NCBI RefSeq assembly: GCF_006716765.1
Contig: NZ_VFPO01000001.1
Location: 3,968,001-4,032,000 of the forward strand
Length of the DNA stretch: 64,000 nucleotides
Direction of reading: 5' to 3'
Origin: Actinomadura hallensis
GTDB lineage: Bacteria > Actinomycetota > Actinomycetes > Streptosporangiales > Streptosporangiaceae
Shown here one piece after another: positions 7,326 through 16,183 of this stretch. The notes beneath the pieces are model-generated. The model did not search any database. It had not been told where the DNA came from and saw nothing but the letters and a program-made list of their open reading frames with translations. A program made the position numbers and the translations under genes. Each line of letters starts with the position of its first letter. Position 1 is the first letter of the stretch.

Positions 7326-9074
7326 GTGGGCGTGGACGACTCCGGCGGGAGCGACACCCGTACCGAGACCACCGACAATCCCACGCCCCAGAAGCAGCCG
7401 TCCTCACCGCCGCCCGACAACCCCGGCTCCCCCGGCCAGCCCTCCCGTCTGGAAAGCCTCGCCCGCGCCCGCGAACAGCAAGAAGCCAGAGCACAGGACA
7501 AGGACGCCGGCAGCAGCCCGCGCGAAGAGCGCGACGGCAAAGCCACCGCCGAGCAAAACGGCAGCGGGAGCGAGGAAGCAGAGACGTCCGGCACCGGCGA
7601 AGCCGAAGACAGGCTGCGCGAGGACGACGAAAAGCCCGGCCAGCAGGACAAGCGCGAACAGCGACCAAGCCCCCGGGAAGAAGGCACCGCCGACGCCCGC
7701 GACCCCGGTGGCCACGCCCCCGTCGACCGCGACCGGCCACAGGCGCGAACCGCCGAACAGGGCACAGAACCCGCGGACAAGCCCGCCCCATCCGACAAGC
7801 GTTGGACACCGCCGCCCGACAACCCCGGCTCCCCCGGCCAGCCGTCCCGCCTGGAAAGCCTCGCCCGCGCCCGCGAACTCCAGCAGGAACGCAGTGCGCA
7901 ATGGACCGAGAGCACCGACACCGCCAGCCCTCCGACCGAGCGTCGCGATGCCCGACCCAGCACACCGCAGTCCGAGAGCGATGGTGTGAAAGCGGAGCCG
8001 GCAGCCATCCCCGAAGGCACCGGCAATGAGCAGACCGACAAGCCGACTGACGACATCCGCCAGTCGGCAACGGAAACCACCGACCAGCCCACCAGCCCGC
8101 AAGAACCTCGTCCAGGCACCTCAACGGGCGAGTCGGATTCCCTGGAGCGCACCACCGATCCGCCGCCAATCGCTGAGCAGGGTTCACAGAACCCGGAAGC
8201 GCCCGCCAGCGGGACTGATCAACCCAGGTCGGGATCAGCCGAGCAAGCCGCTCCGCTCGCCGACGGCGCCGACCAGCCGCACCCCACCGACATCCGAACC
8301 AAAGCCGGAGACGACCCGACAGGCCAGAACCCCGAAGCCACCGAACCCGCCCCCGACACCGGCACCCGCACCGGCCAACCCGGCGAACCCAGCACCGACA
8401 ACACCCAGCCCTCCCCCGAAGAGCCAAGCCGGGACCAGGAGACAAGCCAGCATGGCGGCGACCGTGATGGGGAGTCTGCGGAACCTGAAAGCAGCAAACC
8501 CGAAACGTACATAAGCCCTGACTTCACGTCATACAATGCCGGGGACGGCAAGAAGTATTACACTGTTCCACTCGAAGAAATTTCGAAGAACAGCGACAAT
8601 ACAGACCTGTCGAGTGAGCTCGAGAAGGCCAACAAAGAGCGCTCCCCGTACGCCATGACTCTCGAGGAGTTCAACCGCTCTGACCTCAGTCCAACCGACG
8701 CCGATGTTGAACCCGGCGTTGCGGCAAAATCTCCTGATAGGCGAGAGCAGGCCGATACCGACTCCGAGTCGCGTATCGAGCGAGCCAGGCGAGCCACATG
8801 GATGCGCGGCGGCGACCTGAAGGACGCCGGCAAGGCGCTCAGTGATACAGTGAATGGCATTCTGGGCCCACGCCCGCCAACACCGGCGGGACGCACTGAA
8901 AGCGGAACCGGCCCCTATATTACTCCTTCAAATGTCAAGGGAGCCACACCGGACGCTTTTGTGGCCACGGCGACCGCCGCCATGCTTGTCATTGAAGGCG
9001 CGAGAAAGGCCAAGCAAGTCGGTTCTCAGCTGGCGGACCGGATCAGAGGAGAGAAAGATGACAGTAACGGATAA
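7326..9074 (+). CDS. Large disordered repeat protein with ordered C-terminal segment
   Basis: The product (about 581 residues, not recognised) starts at GTG. Residues 1 to about 395 are low complexity, dominated by Pro, Glu, Ser, Thr, Gln and Asp. A 23-residue element (PPPDNPGSPGQPSR followed by LESLARARE) occurs at about residues 28-50 and 162-184. From about residue 396 (TYISPDFTSYNAGDGKKYY) the sequence becomes more ordered, with a hydrophobic segment near the end (FVATATAAMLVIEGA). GC content falls in this 3' third. There is no signal peptide or enzyme motif. The 3' end overlaps the next gene by 17 bp. The architecture recalls the linkers of actinobacterial polymorphic toxins, but no toxin domain is recognised. 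Confidence 0.7.
   Translation: MGVDDSGGSDTRTETTDNPTPQKQPSSPPPDNPGSPGQPSRLESLARAREQQEARAQDKDAGSSPREERDGKATAEQNGSGSEEAETSGTGEAEDRLREDDEKPGQQDKREQRPSPREEGTADARDPGGHAPVDRDRPQARTAEQGTEPADKPAPSDKRWTPPPDNPGSPGQPSRLESLARARELQQERSAQWTESTDTASPPTERRDARPSTPQSESDGVKAEPAAIPEGTGNEQTDKPTDDIRQSATETTDQPTSPQEPRPGTSTGESDSLERTTDPPPIAEQGSQNPEAPASGTDQPRSGSAEQAAPLADGADQPHPTDIRTKAGDDPTGQNPEATEPAPDTGTRTGQPGEPSTDNTQPSPEEPSRDQETSQHGGDRDGESAEPESSKPETYISPDFTSYNAGDGKKYYTVPLEEISKNSDNTDLSSELEKANKERSPYAMTLEEFNRSDLSPTDADVEPGVAAKSPDRREQADTDSESRIERARRATWMRGGDLKDAGKALSDTVNGILGPRPPTPAGRTESGTGPYITPSNVKGATPDAFVATATAAMLVIEGARKAKQVGSQLADRIRGEKDDSNG
7405..7476 (+). repeat. 72-bp direct repeat, copy 1 (inside the repeat protein)
   Basis: This copy begins CACCGCCGCCCG and ends CGCGAAC. 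It is almost identical to 7807-7878, differing at two visible positions, and lies 402 bp (134 codons) from it in the same frame. It encodes the PPPDNPGSPGQPSR/LESLARARE element. Confidence 0.85.
7807..7878 (+). repeat. 72-bp direct repeat, copy 2 (inside the repeat protein)
   Basis: This is the second copy of the element at 7405-7476, differing mainly at the codon pair for Pro-Ser-Arg. The near-identity at synonymous positions suggests recent duplication or conversion rather than only selection on the peptide. Confidence 0.85.
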
Positions 9075-9513
9075 GCAGGTCGCCGCCCTGCACGCCCAGT
9101 TGGCCGGCCGCGGGGAGGAGCACAAACGACTGTTCGACGAACTCGATGCGGACGAGGTCGGCCACGGATATTCAGCCTTGGTCGCCGCAGCGGTGTTCGA
9201 AGCCATCGAGCGACGTTTCGTCAAGAACGGCAAGGTCGCGGACGACGCAGAGGTCATTCAGTTCATCGCCGAGCTAAGATCCAAAAATGCTGACGTCGCC
9301 GAAAAGCTGGACCCGGTCATCGCGGAACGACTGATATTCCACTCGCTCGGCAAGGGCGAGATCGATGACATCGATCGAACAGTGTTCTTCGGCACCCAAA
9401 TTCTCGTCCTCGCAGGCCTGATCGCCGACGCGAACCTCGACGAAGACGAACTGGAGTCTTTCATGAGTACGGCACGGGAAATTGCTGAGGACTGGACGTC
9501 GAGTGACACCTGA
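9058..9513 (+). CDS. Acidic helical hypothetical protein, partner of the repeat protein
   Basis: The 151-residue soluble protein is not recognised with certainty. It is acidic and predicted all-helical (KQVAALHAQLAGRGEEHKRL, YSALVAAAVFEAIERRF, ERLIFHSLGKGEIDD, GLIADANLDEDELESF), with no membrane segment and no cysteine. The ATG at 9058 has GGAGAG 4-9 bp upstream and overlaps the end of the preceding gene by 17 bp, so translation is coupled. Small acidic proteins immediately behind large repeat proteins are often cognate immunity or chaperone partners; here that is inference. Codon usage is less GC-biased than in the core genes. Confidence 0.7.
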   Translation: MTVTDKQVAALHAQLAGRGEEHKRLFDELDADEVGHGYSALVAAAVFEAIERRFVKNGKVADDAEVIQFIAELRSKNADVAEKLDPVIAERLIFHSLGKGEIDDIDRTVFFGTQILVLAGLIADANLDEDELESFMSTAREIAEDWTSSDT

Positions 9514-9842
9514 ACCCGTACTACGGATCAGCCGTCTACCGCCTCTTTGTTGACCGCGTCGGCGATCCCCTTGGTTGCGGCGCGGCCGCGAGGGTCGCCG
9601 AGGTCGGGTGACGGTCTGCTGGCGGCAGCTACTGTTGGGTGGTCCGCAGGCGTTCTGCGGCCTTGTCAGAACTACATCAGCCATGGGGGGCGACCGGTCC
9701 GGGCTTCCCGTTCGAGTGCTTCAAAGGGCGAACACTCCTCCTCGTTCTGAGGGGGTCGGTCGCAGGTCACGCGGTGCGGCGGCCTCATGTCAGCCCGCTG
9801 TCGGGGATGGTCCGGCGGACGGGTGCGGTACGGGTCGGGCGT
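9514..9842. other. Noncoding or degenerate stretch right of the island
   Basis: No intact gene is visible in these 329 bp. On the minus strand, short open stretches with weak actinobacterial codon bias end at TCA 9528-9530 (...AATKGIADAVNKEAVDG) and near 9628, each closed by upstream stops within about 45 codons. These could be eroded gene ends or chance. No insertion-sequence end or tRNA is seen. Confidence 0.35.
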
Positions 9843-9876
9843 GCCGCTTCATTCGCGGGTGCGCGAATGAAGCGGC
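9843..9876 (-). terminator. Hairpin terminator downstream of gnd
   Basis: A perfect 15-bp stem (GCCGCTTCATTCGCG / CGCGAATGAAGCGGC) with a 4-nt loop starts 11 bp beyond the gnd stop. There is no U-tract, as is usual for actinobacterial hairpin terminators. It may also stop reading from the island. Confidence 0.75.
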
Positions 9877-9886
9877 GGGACGAGGG

Positions 9887-11311
9887 TCAGGCGGTCACCT
9901 CCGAGCGGTCGCCGCCCCAGAGGGTGTGGAAGGAGCCTTCGCGGTCCACCCGGCGGTAGGTGTGGGCGCCGAAGTAGTCGCGCTGACCCTGGGTGAGCGC
10001 GGCCGGCAGGCGGGGCGCGCGGAGTGAGTCGTAGTAGGCCAGGGCGGTGGAGAAGCCGGGTGCCGGGATGCCGAGGCGCGCGGCGGTGGCGACGACCTCG
10101 CGCCAGGCGTCCTGGGCCTCGCCGGCCGCCTCGGCGAAGTGGTCGTCGGTGAGCAGGGTCGGGGTCTCGGGGTCGGCCTCGTAGGCGGCGCGGATGCGGT
10201 CCAGGAAGCGGGCGCGGATGATGCAGCCGCCGCGCCAGATCGTCGCCATCGCGCCGAGGTCGATGTTCCAGCCGTACTCGGCGCTGCCGGCCTGGATCTC
10301 GTGGAAGCCCTGCGCGTACGCGATGATCTTCGAGGCGTACAGCGCCTTCTCGACGGCGTCGGCGAAGCCGGAGCCGACGCCGCCGGCGCGCGACGGTCCC
10401 GGCAGGTTCCGGGCGGCGTCGCGGAGCGCCGCGTGTCCGGAGACCGAGCGGGCGAAGACGGCCTCGGCGATGCCGCCGACGGGGACGCCGAGGTCGAGGG
10501 CGGTCTGCACCGTCCACCGGCCGGTGCCCTTCTGCTCTGCCTGGTCGAGGACGACGTCGACGAACGGCCTGCCGGTGGACGCGTCGGTGTGCGCGAGGAC
10601 CTCGGCGGTGATCTCGATGAGGTAGGACTCCAGCCGCCCCTCGTTCCAGGTGCGGAACACCTCGGCGATCTCGGCGGGCTCCAGGCCGGCGGCGTGGCGG
10701 AGCAGGTCGTAGGACTCGGCGATCAGCTGCATGTCGGCGTACTCGATGCCGTTGTGCACCATCTTCACGAAGTGCCCGGCGCCGTCGGGGCCGACGTGGG
10801 TGCAGCAGGGCGTCCCGTCCACCTTGGCGGCGATGTCCTCCAGGAGGGGGCCGAGGGCCGCGTAGGACTCGGCGGAGCCGCCCGGCATGATGCTGGGGCC
10901 GTGCAGGGCCCCTTCCTCGCCGCCGGAGATGCCGGTTCCGACGAAGTGGATGCCCTGTTCGCGCAGGGCGGACTCGCGGCGGCGGGTGTCGGCGAAGTTC
11001 GCGTTCCCGCCGTCGACGATCATGTCGCCGGGCTCCAGGAGCGGGGCGAACTCGCCGATCACCGCGTCGGTCGGGGCGCCGGCCTTCACCATGATCACCA
11101 GGCGGCGGGGCCGCTCCAGGGAGGCGACGAACTGCTCGGGCGTGTCCGCGGGAAGAAACGTCCCCTCGTCTCCGAACTCTTCTATGAGCGACTTGGTCCT
11201 CGTGGGGGTACGGTTGTGCACGGCGACGGGATGACCGTGCCTGGCCAGGTTGCGTGCCAGGTTGCGGCCCATCACAGCCAGCCCTGTAACGCCGATGCGC
11301 GCCTTTTGCAT
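9887..11311 (-). CDS. gnd: 6-phosphogluconate dehydrogenase (decarboxylating)
   Basis: The 474-residue protein is full length for the long-chain, NADP-type enzyme. It carries the Rossmann start [15 protein letters not shown], the substrate-binding block [19 protein letters not shown], and the catalytic Lys in [12 protein letters not shown]. The C-terminal domain ends in [14 protein letters not shown]. It oxidises and decarboxylates 6-phosphogluconate to ribulose 5-phosphate in the oxidative pentose phosphate pathway, giving NADPH. It is divergent from pgmB, and the shared 161-bp region carries palindromes. Confidence 0.95.
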   Translation of the reverse strand: MQKARIGVTGLAVMGRNLARNLARHGHPVAVHNRTPTRTKSLIEEFGDEGTFLPADTPEQFVASLERPRRLVIMVKAGAPTDAVIGEFAPLLEPGDMIVDGGNANFADTRRRESALREQGIHFVGTGISGGEEGALHGPSIMPGGSAESYAALGPLLEDIAAKVDGTPCCTHVGPDGAGHFVKMVHNGIEYADMQLIAESYDLLRHAAGLEPAEIAEVFRTWNEGRLESYLIEITAEVLAHTDASTGRPFVDVVLDQAEQKGTGRWTVQTALDLGVPVGGIAEAVFARSVSGHAALRDAARNLPGPSRAGGVGSGFADAVEKALYASKIIAYAQGFHEIQAGSAEYGWNIDLGAMATIWRGGCIIRARFLDRIRAAYEADPETPTLLTDDHFAEAAGEAQDAWREVVATAARLGIPAPGFSTALAYYDSLRAPRLPAALTQGQRDYFGAHTYRRVDREGSFHTLWGGDRSEVTA

Positions 11312-11354
11312 TGGCTCATTCCTCCTCGTGTGCGACCCTGACCGGGGGTTGTAC

Positions 11355-11424
11355 GGGGATGATGATCCCCGCGTTCGAGCGGCGGGATCCGTATACCCGG
11401 ATCCGCCCCGCGAACGTGTTCGCG
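11355..11424. promoter_or_regulatory. Palindromes in the gnd/pgmB divergent region
   Basis: CGCGAAC-GT-GTTCGCG (11409-11424) has perfect 7-bp arms. Upstream are GGGGAT-N4-ATCCCC (11355-11370) and two GGATCC cores around 11384-11404. Candidate operators for a regulator of both transcripts. The 2-bp spacer argues against an SOS box, which needs GAAC-N4-GTTC. The regulator is unknown. Confidence 0.4.
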
Positions 11425-11472
11425 CGTTCAGGGATCTCTTCGACAGCTGTCATTCTCTCCAGGGGGTTGCGG

Positions 11473-12222
11473 ATGCTGGGACTGCCCGATGGTGCCGCGG
11501 CGTGTCTCTTCGATCTCGACGGGGTCCTGACCCGGACGGCGGCGGTTCATGCCGCCGCCTGGAAGGAGATGTTCGACGACTACCTGCGCGAGCGCGCACG
11601 GCGGACCGGCGAGCCGTTCACCGAGTTCGACCTGGTGAAGGACTACGGCCGCTACGTCGACGGGAAGAAGCGCGAGGACGGCACGCGTTCCTTTCTAGAG
11701 TCGCGCGGCATCGTGCTGCCGGAGGGCTCCCCCGACGACCCGCCGGAGGCCGAGACCGTCCGCGGCCTCGGCAACCGCAAGAACGAGCTCGTGCTGAAGT
11801 TCATCGAGGAGAAGGGCGTCGAGACCTTCGACGGCTCCATCGACTACGTGCGCGCGGCGCGGAAGAAGGGCCTGAAGACCGCGGTCGTGTCGTCGAGTGC
11901 CAACACGGTCCAGGTACTGCGTACGGTGGGCATCACGGACCTGTTCGACGCCCGCGTCGACGGCGTGGTCGCCGCGGAGCGGGGACTGCCCGGCAAGCCC
12001 GCCCCCGACACGTTCGTCGAGGCGGCGCGGGAGCTCGGGGTGGAGCCGGCGCGGGCGGCAGTGTTCGAGGACGCGCTCGCAGGCGTCCAGGCGGGGCGGG
12101 CCGGAGGGTTCGCCTACGTCGTGGGCGTCAACCGCATGGACGAAGCGCACGCGAAAGCCCTTGCCGAGCACGGCGCGGACATCGTTGTGTCCGACCTGTC
12201 CGAATTGTTGGAGGTTGAGTGA
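11473..12222 (+). CDS. pgmB: Beta-phosphoglucomutase (HAD superfamily)
   Basis: The 249-residue protein has the HAD nucleophile motif FDLDGVLT near residue 16, a helical cap ([15 protein letters not shown]), motif II VVSSSAN, the conserved Lys in [11 protein letters not shown], and the acidic motif [12 protein letters not shown]. It interconverts beta-glucose 1-phosphate and glucose 6-phosphate. I chose the ATG at 11473, with CCAGGGGG just upstream, because the longer frame adds 54 unlikely residues. Its stop overlaps the next gene, GH65 phosphorylase, by 4 bp, so the two form a coupled disaccharide phosphorolysis pathway. Confidence 0.93.
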   Translation: MLGLPDGAAACLFDLDGVLTRTAAVHAAAWKEMFDDYLRERARRTGEPFTEFDLVKDYGRYVDGKKREDGTRSFLESRGIVLPEGSPDDPPEAETVRGLGNRKNELVLKFIEEKGVETFDGSIDYVRAARKKGLKTAVVSSSANTVQVLRTVGITDLFDARVDGVVAAERGLPGKPAPDTFVEAARELGVEPARAAVFEDALAGVQAGRAGGFAYVVGVNRMDEAHAKALAEHGADIVVSDLSELLEVE

Positions 12223-14603
12223 TCGAGCGGGAGGGCCAGGTCACCGCTGACCGGCCCCTGTTCACGGTGGAGCCGTGGTGCGTCCGCGAGCCGGAGCTCC
12301 GCCTTGACCGACTGGCGCAGACCGAGTCGGTCTTCGCGCTGTCCAACGGCCACGTCGGCATGCGCGGCAACCTCGACGAGGGCGAGCCGCACGGGATGCC
12401 GGGCACGTACCTGAACTCGTTCTACGAGCAGCGTCCCCTCCCGCATGCCGAGACGGCCTACGGCTACCCGGAGCAAGGCCAGACGGTCATCAACGTCACC
12501 AACGGCAAGGTGATCCGCCTGCTCGTGGACGACGAGCCGTTCGACGTCCGCTACGGCCGCGTCCACCACCACGAGCGGGTCCTGGACATGCGCGCGGGCA
12601 CGCTCACCCGGCAGGTGGAGTGGACGTCCCCCGCCGACAAGACCGTCAAGATCACGTCGGTGCGCATGGTGTCGCTGACCCAGCGGGCCGTCGCGGCGAT
12701 CTGCTACGAGGTCGAGCCGGTGGGCGACTCCGTCCGGATCGTGGCGCAGTCGGAGCTGGTGGCCAACGAGGCGCTGCCCGGCGGCACGAAGGACCCGCGG
12801 GCGTCGGCGATCCTGGAGAGCCCGCTGGTCGGCGAGGAGCACGTCGCCAACGGCACCAAGGTGCTGCTCCTGCACCGGACGAGGCAGAGCGGCCTGCGGA
12901 TGGCGGCGGGCATGTCGCACGACATCGACGGCCCCGAGTCCACGACGATCGACACCGAGAGCTCCCCGGACGTGGGCCGCCTGACGGTCGCGACCCGGCT
13001 AGAGCCCGGCCAGAAGCTGCGGATCGTCAAGTACATCGCGTACGGGTGGTCGAGCCAGCGCTCGCGGCCGGCGCTGCACGACCAGGTGGTCGGGGCGCTG
13101 GCGGGCGCGCGGCGCACCGGCTGGGACGGCCTGCTCCGCGAGCAGCAGGAGTTCCTGGACGAGTTCTGGGAGGGCGCGGACGTCGAGGTCGAGGGCGACG
13201 CCGAGATCCAGCAGGCCGTCCGGTTCAGCCTGTTCCACGTCCTGCAGGCGGGCGCGCGCGCAGAGCGCCGCATGATCCCGGCCAAGGGCCTGACGGGGCC
13301 CGGCTACGACGGCCACGCGTTCTGGGACACCGAGACGTTCGTCCTGCCCGTGCTGACCTACACCTTCCCGGGCGCCGCGGCGGACGCGCTCGCCTGGCGG
13401 CACATGACGCTGCCGCTGGCGTGCGAGCGGGCCGCGCAGCTCGGGCTGGAGGGCGCGACGTTCCCCTGGCGGACGATCCGCGGGCAGGAGTGCTCGGGCT
13501 ACTGGCCCGCCGGCACGGCCGCGTTCCACGTCAACGCCGACATCTCCGACGCCGTCCTCCGGTACCTGGACGCCACCCAGGACGAGCAGTTCGAGCGGGA
13601 GATCGGTCTCGACATCCTGGTGCACACGGCGCGGCTGTGGCGGAGCCTGGGCCACCACGACGTCGACGGCGTGTTCCGCATCGACGGGGTCACCGGCCCC
13701 GACGAGTACAGCGCGGTCGTGGACAACAACGTCTACACCAACCTCATGGCGCGCCGGAACCTGCAGGCGGCCGCGGAGATGGCGATGCGCCACCCCGACG
13801 CGGCCGACCGCCTGGGCGTGGACGCCGAGGAGGCCGCGTCGTGGCGGGACGCGGCGGCCTCGATGCTCATCCCCTACGACGAGCGGCTGGGCGTCCACCC
13901 GCAGAGCGAGAGCTTCACCAACCACGCCCGCTGGGACTTCGCGGCCACCAAGCCCGACCACTACCCGCTGCTGCTGCACTACCCCTACTTCGACCTGTAC
14001 CGCAAGCAGGTCGTCAAGCAGGCGGACCTGGTGCTCGCCATGCACCTGTGCGGGGACATGTTCACCGACGAGCAGAAGGCCCGGAACTTCGCCTACTACG
14101 AGGGGCTCACCGTCCGGGACTCGTCGCTGTCCGCGCAGACGCAGGCGGTCGTGGCGGCGGAGGTCGGCCAGCTGGAGCTGGCGCACGACTACCTCGGCGA
14201 GACCGCGCTCGTCGACCTGCACGACCTGAACCGCAACACCCGCGACGGGCTGCACATCGCCGCGATGGCGGGGGCGTGGAGCGGGCTCGTCGCCGGGTTC
14301 GGCGGGATGCGGGCGGGCGACGGCCGGCTGCGGTTCGCGCCGCGGCTGCCGGGCGGCATCAGCCGCCTGGCGTTCCGGATGCTGTACCGGGGCAACCGGG
14401 TGAAGGTCACCGTCACCTCGGAGTCCGCGCGCTACGAGCTGATGGACGGTCCCGGCCTCAAGCTGTGGCACCACGGTGAGCCGTTCACCCTGGGCGACGA
14501 GCCGGTCGAGCTGCCGATCGAGCCGATCCCGCCGCAGCCGCCGCTGACGCAGCCGGCGGGGCGGGAGCCGGCCCCGCGCCGCATCGACCCTCACGGCCGC
14601 TAG
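12219..14603 (+). CDS. Glycoside hydrolase family 65 (maltose/trehalose-type phosphorylase)
   Basis: The 794-residue protein has the GH65 layout: N-terminal beta-sandwich ([17 protein letters not shown]), (alpha/alpha)6 catalytic barrel ([17 protein letters not shown]), and a small C-terminal domain. The general acid is Glu496 in [14 protein letters not shown]. The phosphate-contacting region [15 protein letters not shown] follows near residues 638-652. GH65 enzymes phosphorolyse alpha-linked disaccharides, releasing beta-glucose 1-phosphate, which the overlapping pgmB gene would convert to glucose 6-phosphate. Maltose, trehalose or kojibiose specificity cannot be told. It starts at GTG inside the pgmB stop. 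Confidence 0.9.
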   Translation: MIEREGQVTADRPLFTVEPWCVREPELRLDRLAQTESVFALSNGHVGMRGNLDEGEPHGMPGTYLNSFYEQRPLPHAETAYGYPEQGQTVINVTNGKVIRLLVDDEPFDVRYGRVHHHERVLDMRAGTLTRQVEWTSPADKTVKITSVRMVSLTQRAVAAICYEVEPVGDSVRIVAQSELVANEALPGGTKDPRASAILESPLVGEEHVANGTKVLLLHRTRQSGLRMAAGMSHDIDGPESTTIDTESSPDVGRLTVATRLEPGQKLRIVKYIAYGWSSQRSRPALHDQVVGALAGARRTGWDGLLREQQEFLDEFWEGADVEVEGDAEIQQAVRFSLFHVLQAGARAERRMIPAKGLTGPGYDGHAFWDTETFVLPVLTYTFPGAAADALAWRHMTLPLACERAAQLGLEGATFPWRTIRGQECSGYWPAGTAAFHVNADISDAVLRYLDATQDEQFEREIGLDILVHTARLWRSLGHHDVDGVFRIDGVTGPDEYSAVVDNNVYTNLMARRNLQAAAEMAMRHPDAADRLGVDAEEAASWRDAAASMLIPYDERLGVHPQSESFTNHARWDFAATKPDHYPLLLHYPYFDLYRKQVVKQADLVLAMHLCGDMFTDEQKARNFAYYEGLTVRDSSLSAQTQAVVAAEVGQLELAHDYLGETALVDLHDLNRNTRDGLHIAAMAGAWSGLVAGFGGMRAGDGRLRFAPRLPGGISRLAFRMLYRGNRVKVTVTSESARYELMDGPGLKLWHHGEPFTLGDEPVELPIEPIPPQPPLTQPAGREPAPRRIDPHGR

Positions 14604-14671
14604 TGCGGTGACGGCGCACGCCCGCCGGCCGGGCGGCGCTCCGGCCGGCGGGAAGCGGGAGTCGCCCGGCT

Positions 14672-14711
14672 TCTCCCTCGATGACGGCGACCCCGCCGTC
14701 ATCGAGGGAGA
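14672..14711. terminator. Bidirectional hairpin terminator between GH65 and soxR
   Basis: A perfect 17-bp stem (TCTCCCTCGATGACGGC / GCCGTCATCGAGGGAGA) with a 6-nt loop lies between the converging GH65 and soxR genes, 69 bp past the GH65 stop and 54 bp past the soxR stop. It would serve both. Confidence 0.8.
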
Positions 14712-14764
14712 GGCGGGCAGATGAGGCGGCCCGGGGGGCCCAAGGTGGGGCCGGGCCGCGGGCG

Positions 14765-15367
14765 CTACCGCTCGTGCGAGCGGTTCCCGCCCGGAGCGCA
14801 CGGGTCGCCGCCGTCCGCGGCGGGCCCGTCGTCCCGGCAGCGGGACGGGGCGTCCCCGCCGCGGCGCGCCCGGGCCCCCTCCCGGCGGGAGGGCGGGGCG
14901 TTCCCGGTGCCCTTGCGGACCAGGAGCCTGCGCGGTCCGGGGCCCTCGTCGCCGAGCAGGTCGCCGGGGTTGGCGAGGGTGCACCTGCTGATCGACAGGC
15001 AGCCGCAGCCGATGCAGTCGGTGAGGTCGTCGCGGAGCCGTTCGAGCTGGCGGATGCGGGCGTCCAGCTCACCGCGCCACATCTCCGACAGCCGCGCCCA
15101 GTCCTCCACCGTCGGGGTGCGCTCCTCGGGGAGCGTGGCCAGCGCCTCGCGGATCTCGCTGAGCGGGATCCCGACCCGCTGCGCGACCCGGATGAACGAG
15201 ACCCGGCGGAGGGTGTCGCGGGTGAAGCGCCGCTGGTTCCCGGGGGTCCGGCGGCTGCTGATCAGGCCCTTGGACTCGTAGAAGTGCAGCGCCGAGACGG
15301 CCACGCCGCTCCGCTCTGCGAGCTGCCCGACGGTCAGTTCGTGCACCCGGTGCTCAAGCCGCGTCAT
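14765..15367 (-). CDS. soxR: SoxR-type MerR-family redox regulator with long tail
   Basis: The 200-residue protein has a MerR HTH at residues 11-55, a dimerisation helix, and the [2Fe-2S] ligand pattern C118-x2-C121-x-C123-x5-C129 typical of SoxR. Actinobacterial SoxR senses redox-active compounds and activates a few oxidoreductase or efflux genes. Residues from about 145 onward form an unusual Arg/Gly/Pro-rich tail beyond the usual length (about 150-175 residues); it may be disordered or result from a lost stop. No obvious target gene lies beside it. Confidence 0.92.
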   Translation of the reverse strand: MTRLEHRVHELTVGQLAERSGVAVSALHFYESKGLISSRRTPGNQRRFTRDTLRRVSFIRVAQRVGIPLSEIREALATLPEERTPTVEDWARLSEMWRGELDARIRQLERLRDDLTDCIGCGCLSISRCTLANPGDLLGDEGPGPRRLLVRKGTGNAPPSRREGARARRGGDAPSRCRDDGPAADGGDPCAPGGNRSHER

Positions 15368-15447
15368 GGGCGCATCCTACGCGACCTCAACCGCGGTCGA
15401 GGTTCCCCGGACGACCGGGATCCCCGAGCCCGCCGGGCGGCGAACGC

Positions 15448-16023
15448 CTAGTGCTGGGGTGCGGTGCCCGTCCCGCGGAGGCCCTCCAGGGAGCGGGCCA
15501 GCCGCCGCAGCCGGAAGGCGGCGCCGACCATCGCGCCGCCGAACAGGATCGCGAACAGGCCGATCATCCAGACGACGGCGAGCGCGCCGGACACCGGCCA
15601 CACGAACAGCAGGATCCCGAACAGCACGGAGATCGCGCCGGTGAGCGCGTACGCCCACTCCCCCCGCAGCTCACCGCGCAGCACGAACGCGGCGACGATC
15701 TCCAGGACCCCGGTGGCGACCGCCCACGCGGCGATGAGCATCAGCAGCACGAACGCGGTGATGCCCGGCCACCCGATCGCCGCGACGCCGAGCGCGATCC
15801 CCGCGGCGCCGGACAGGGCCAGCAGGCCGCGCGGCGCGCCGGTGACGCCCCGGATCGCCACCAGGACCGCGATCGCGCCGTCCACCAGCGCGAAGGCCCC
15901 GAACAGCACGACCAGCGCCAGGACCGTGATGGCCGGCCACACCAGGGCCACGACGCCGAACAGGATCGCGAACGCGCCGCGCACGGCGAGCACCCACCAG
16001 TGACGGGCCATCAGATCGAACAT
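15448..16023 (-). CDS. HdeD-family (DUF308) six-helix membrane protein
   Basis: The 191-residue protein has about six hydrophobic segments with the repeated DUF308 signature (RGAFAILFGVVALVWP, GAAGIALGVAAIGWPGIT, GAISVLFGILLFVWPVSG). HdeD in enterobacteria is linked to acid resistance at high cell density; the actinobacterial role is unknown. It starts MFDLMARHWW and is transcribed separately from pckG, whose hairpin terminator lies just upstream. Confidence 0.9.
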   Translation of the reverse strand: MFDLMARHWWVLAVRGAFAILFGVVALVWPAITVLALVVLFGAFALVDGAIAVLVAIRGVTGAPRGLLALSGAAGIALGVAAIGWPGITAFVLLMLIAAWAVATGVLEIVAAFVLRGELRGEWAYALTGAISVLFGILLFVWPVSGALAVVWMIGLFAILFGGAMVGAAFRLRRLARSLEGLRGTGTAPQH

Positions 16024-16085
16024 CTCGGACCTCCCGGACGTAGTTCACACCCGTGCCGGCCCTCGCCGCACCCGGAAGACGCCAA

Positions 16086-16121
16086 GGCCGGTCGCGGACT
16101 TCGCAAAGTCCGCGACCGGCC
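16086..16121 (-). terminator. Hairpin terminator of pckG
   Basis: A perfect 16-bp stem (GGCCGGTCGCGGACTT / AAGTCCGCGACCGGCC) with a CGCA loop lies 63 bp beyond the pckG stop and 63 bp upstream of the HdeD-like start. It isolates the two genes. Confidence 0.85.
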
Positions 16122-16183
16122 TCGGCGCGTGTCCGGCGTTCAGTCCGGTGCCCGTGCCCCCCGGGGGCGCTTCCCCGGGCGGA

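Noticed and set aside
7151..8445. Long alternative frames on both strands over the repeat protein
   Set aside because: Low-complexity GC-rich DNA keeps several frames open. Only the 7326 frame connects to the ordered C-terminus and the overlapping downstream gene.
11409..11424. SOS (LexA) box in the gnd/pgmB region
   Set aside because: The actinobacterial LexA box needs GAAC-N4-GTTC; here the spacer is only 2 bp.
12999..14984. A 661-codon minus-strand frame over the GH65 gene
   Set aside because: It overlaps the GH65 catalytic domain and the terminator, with low-complexity Arg/Pro-rich translation.
15448..16023. A plus-strand gene over the HdeD-like gene (15451-16275 frame)
   Set aside because: The minus strand has a clear six-helix DUF308 protein; the plus-strand translation is charged low-complexity sequence.
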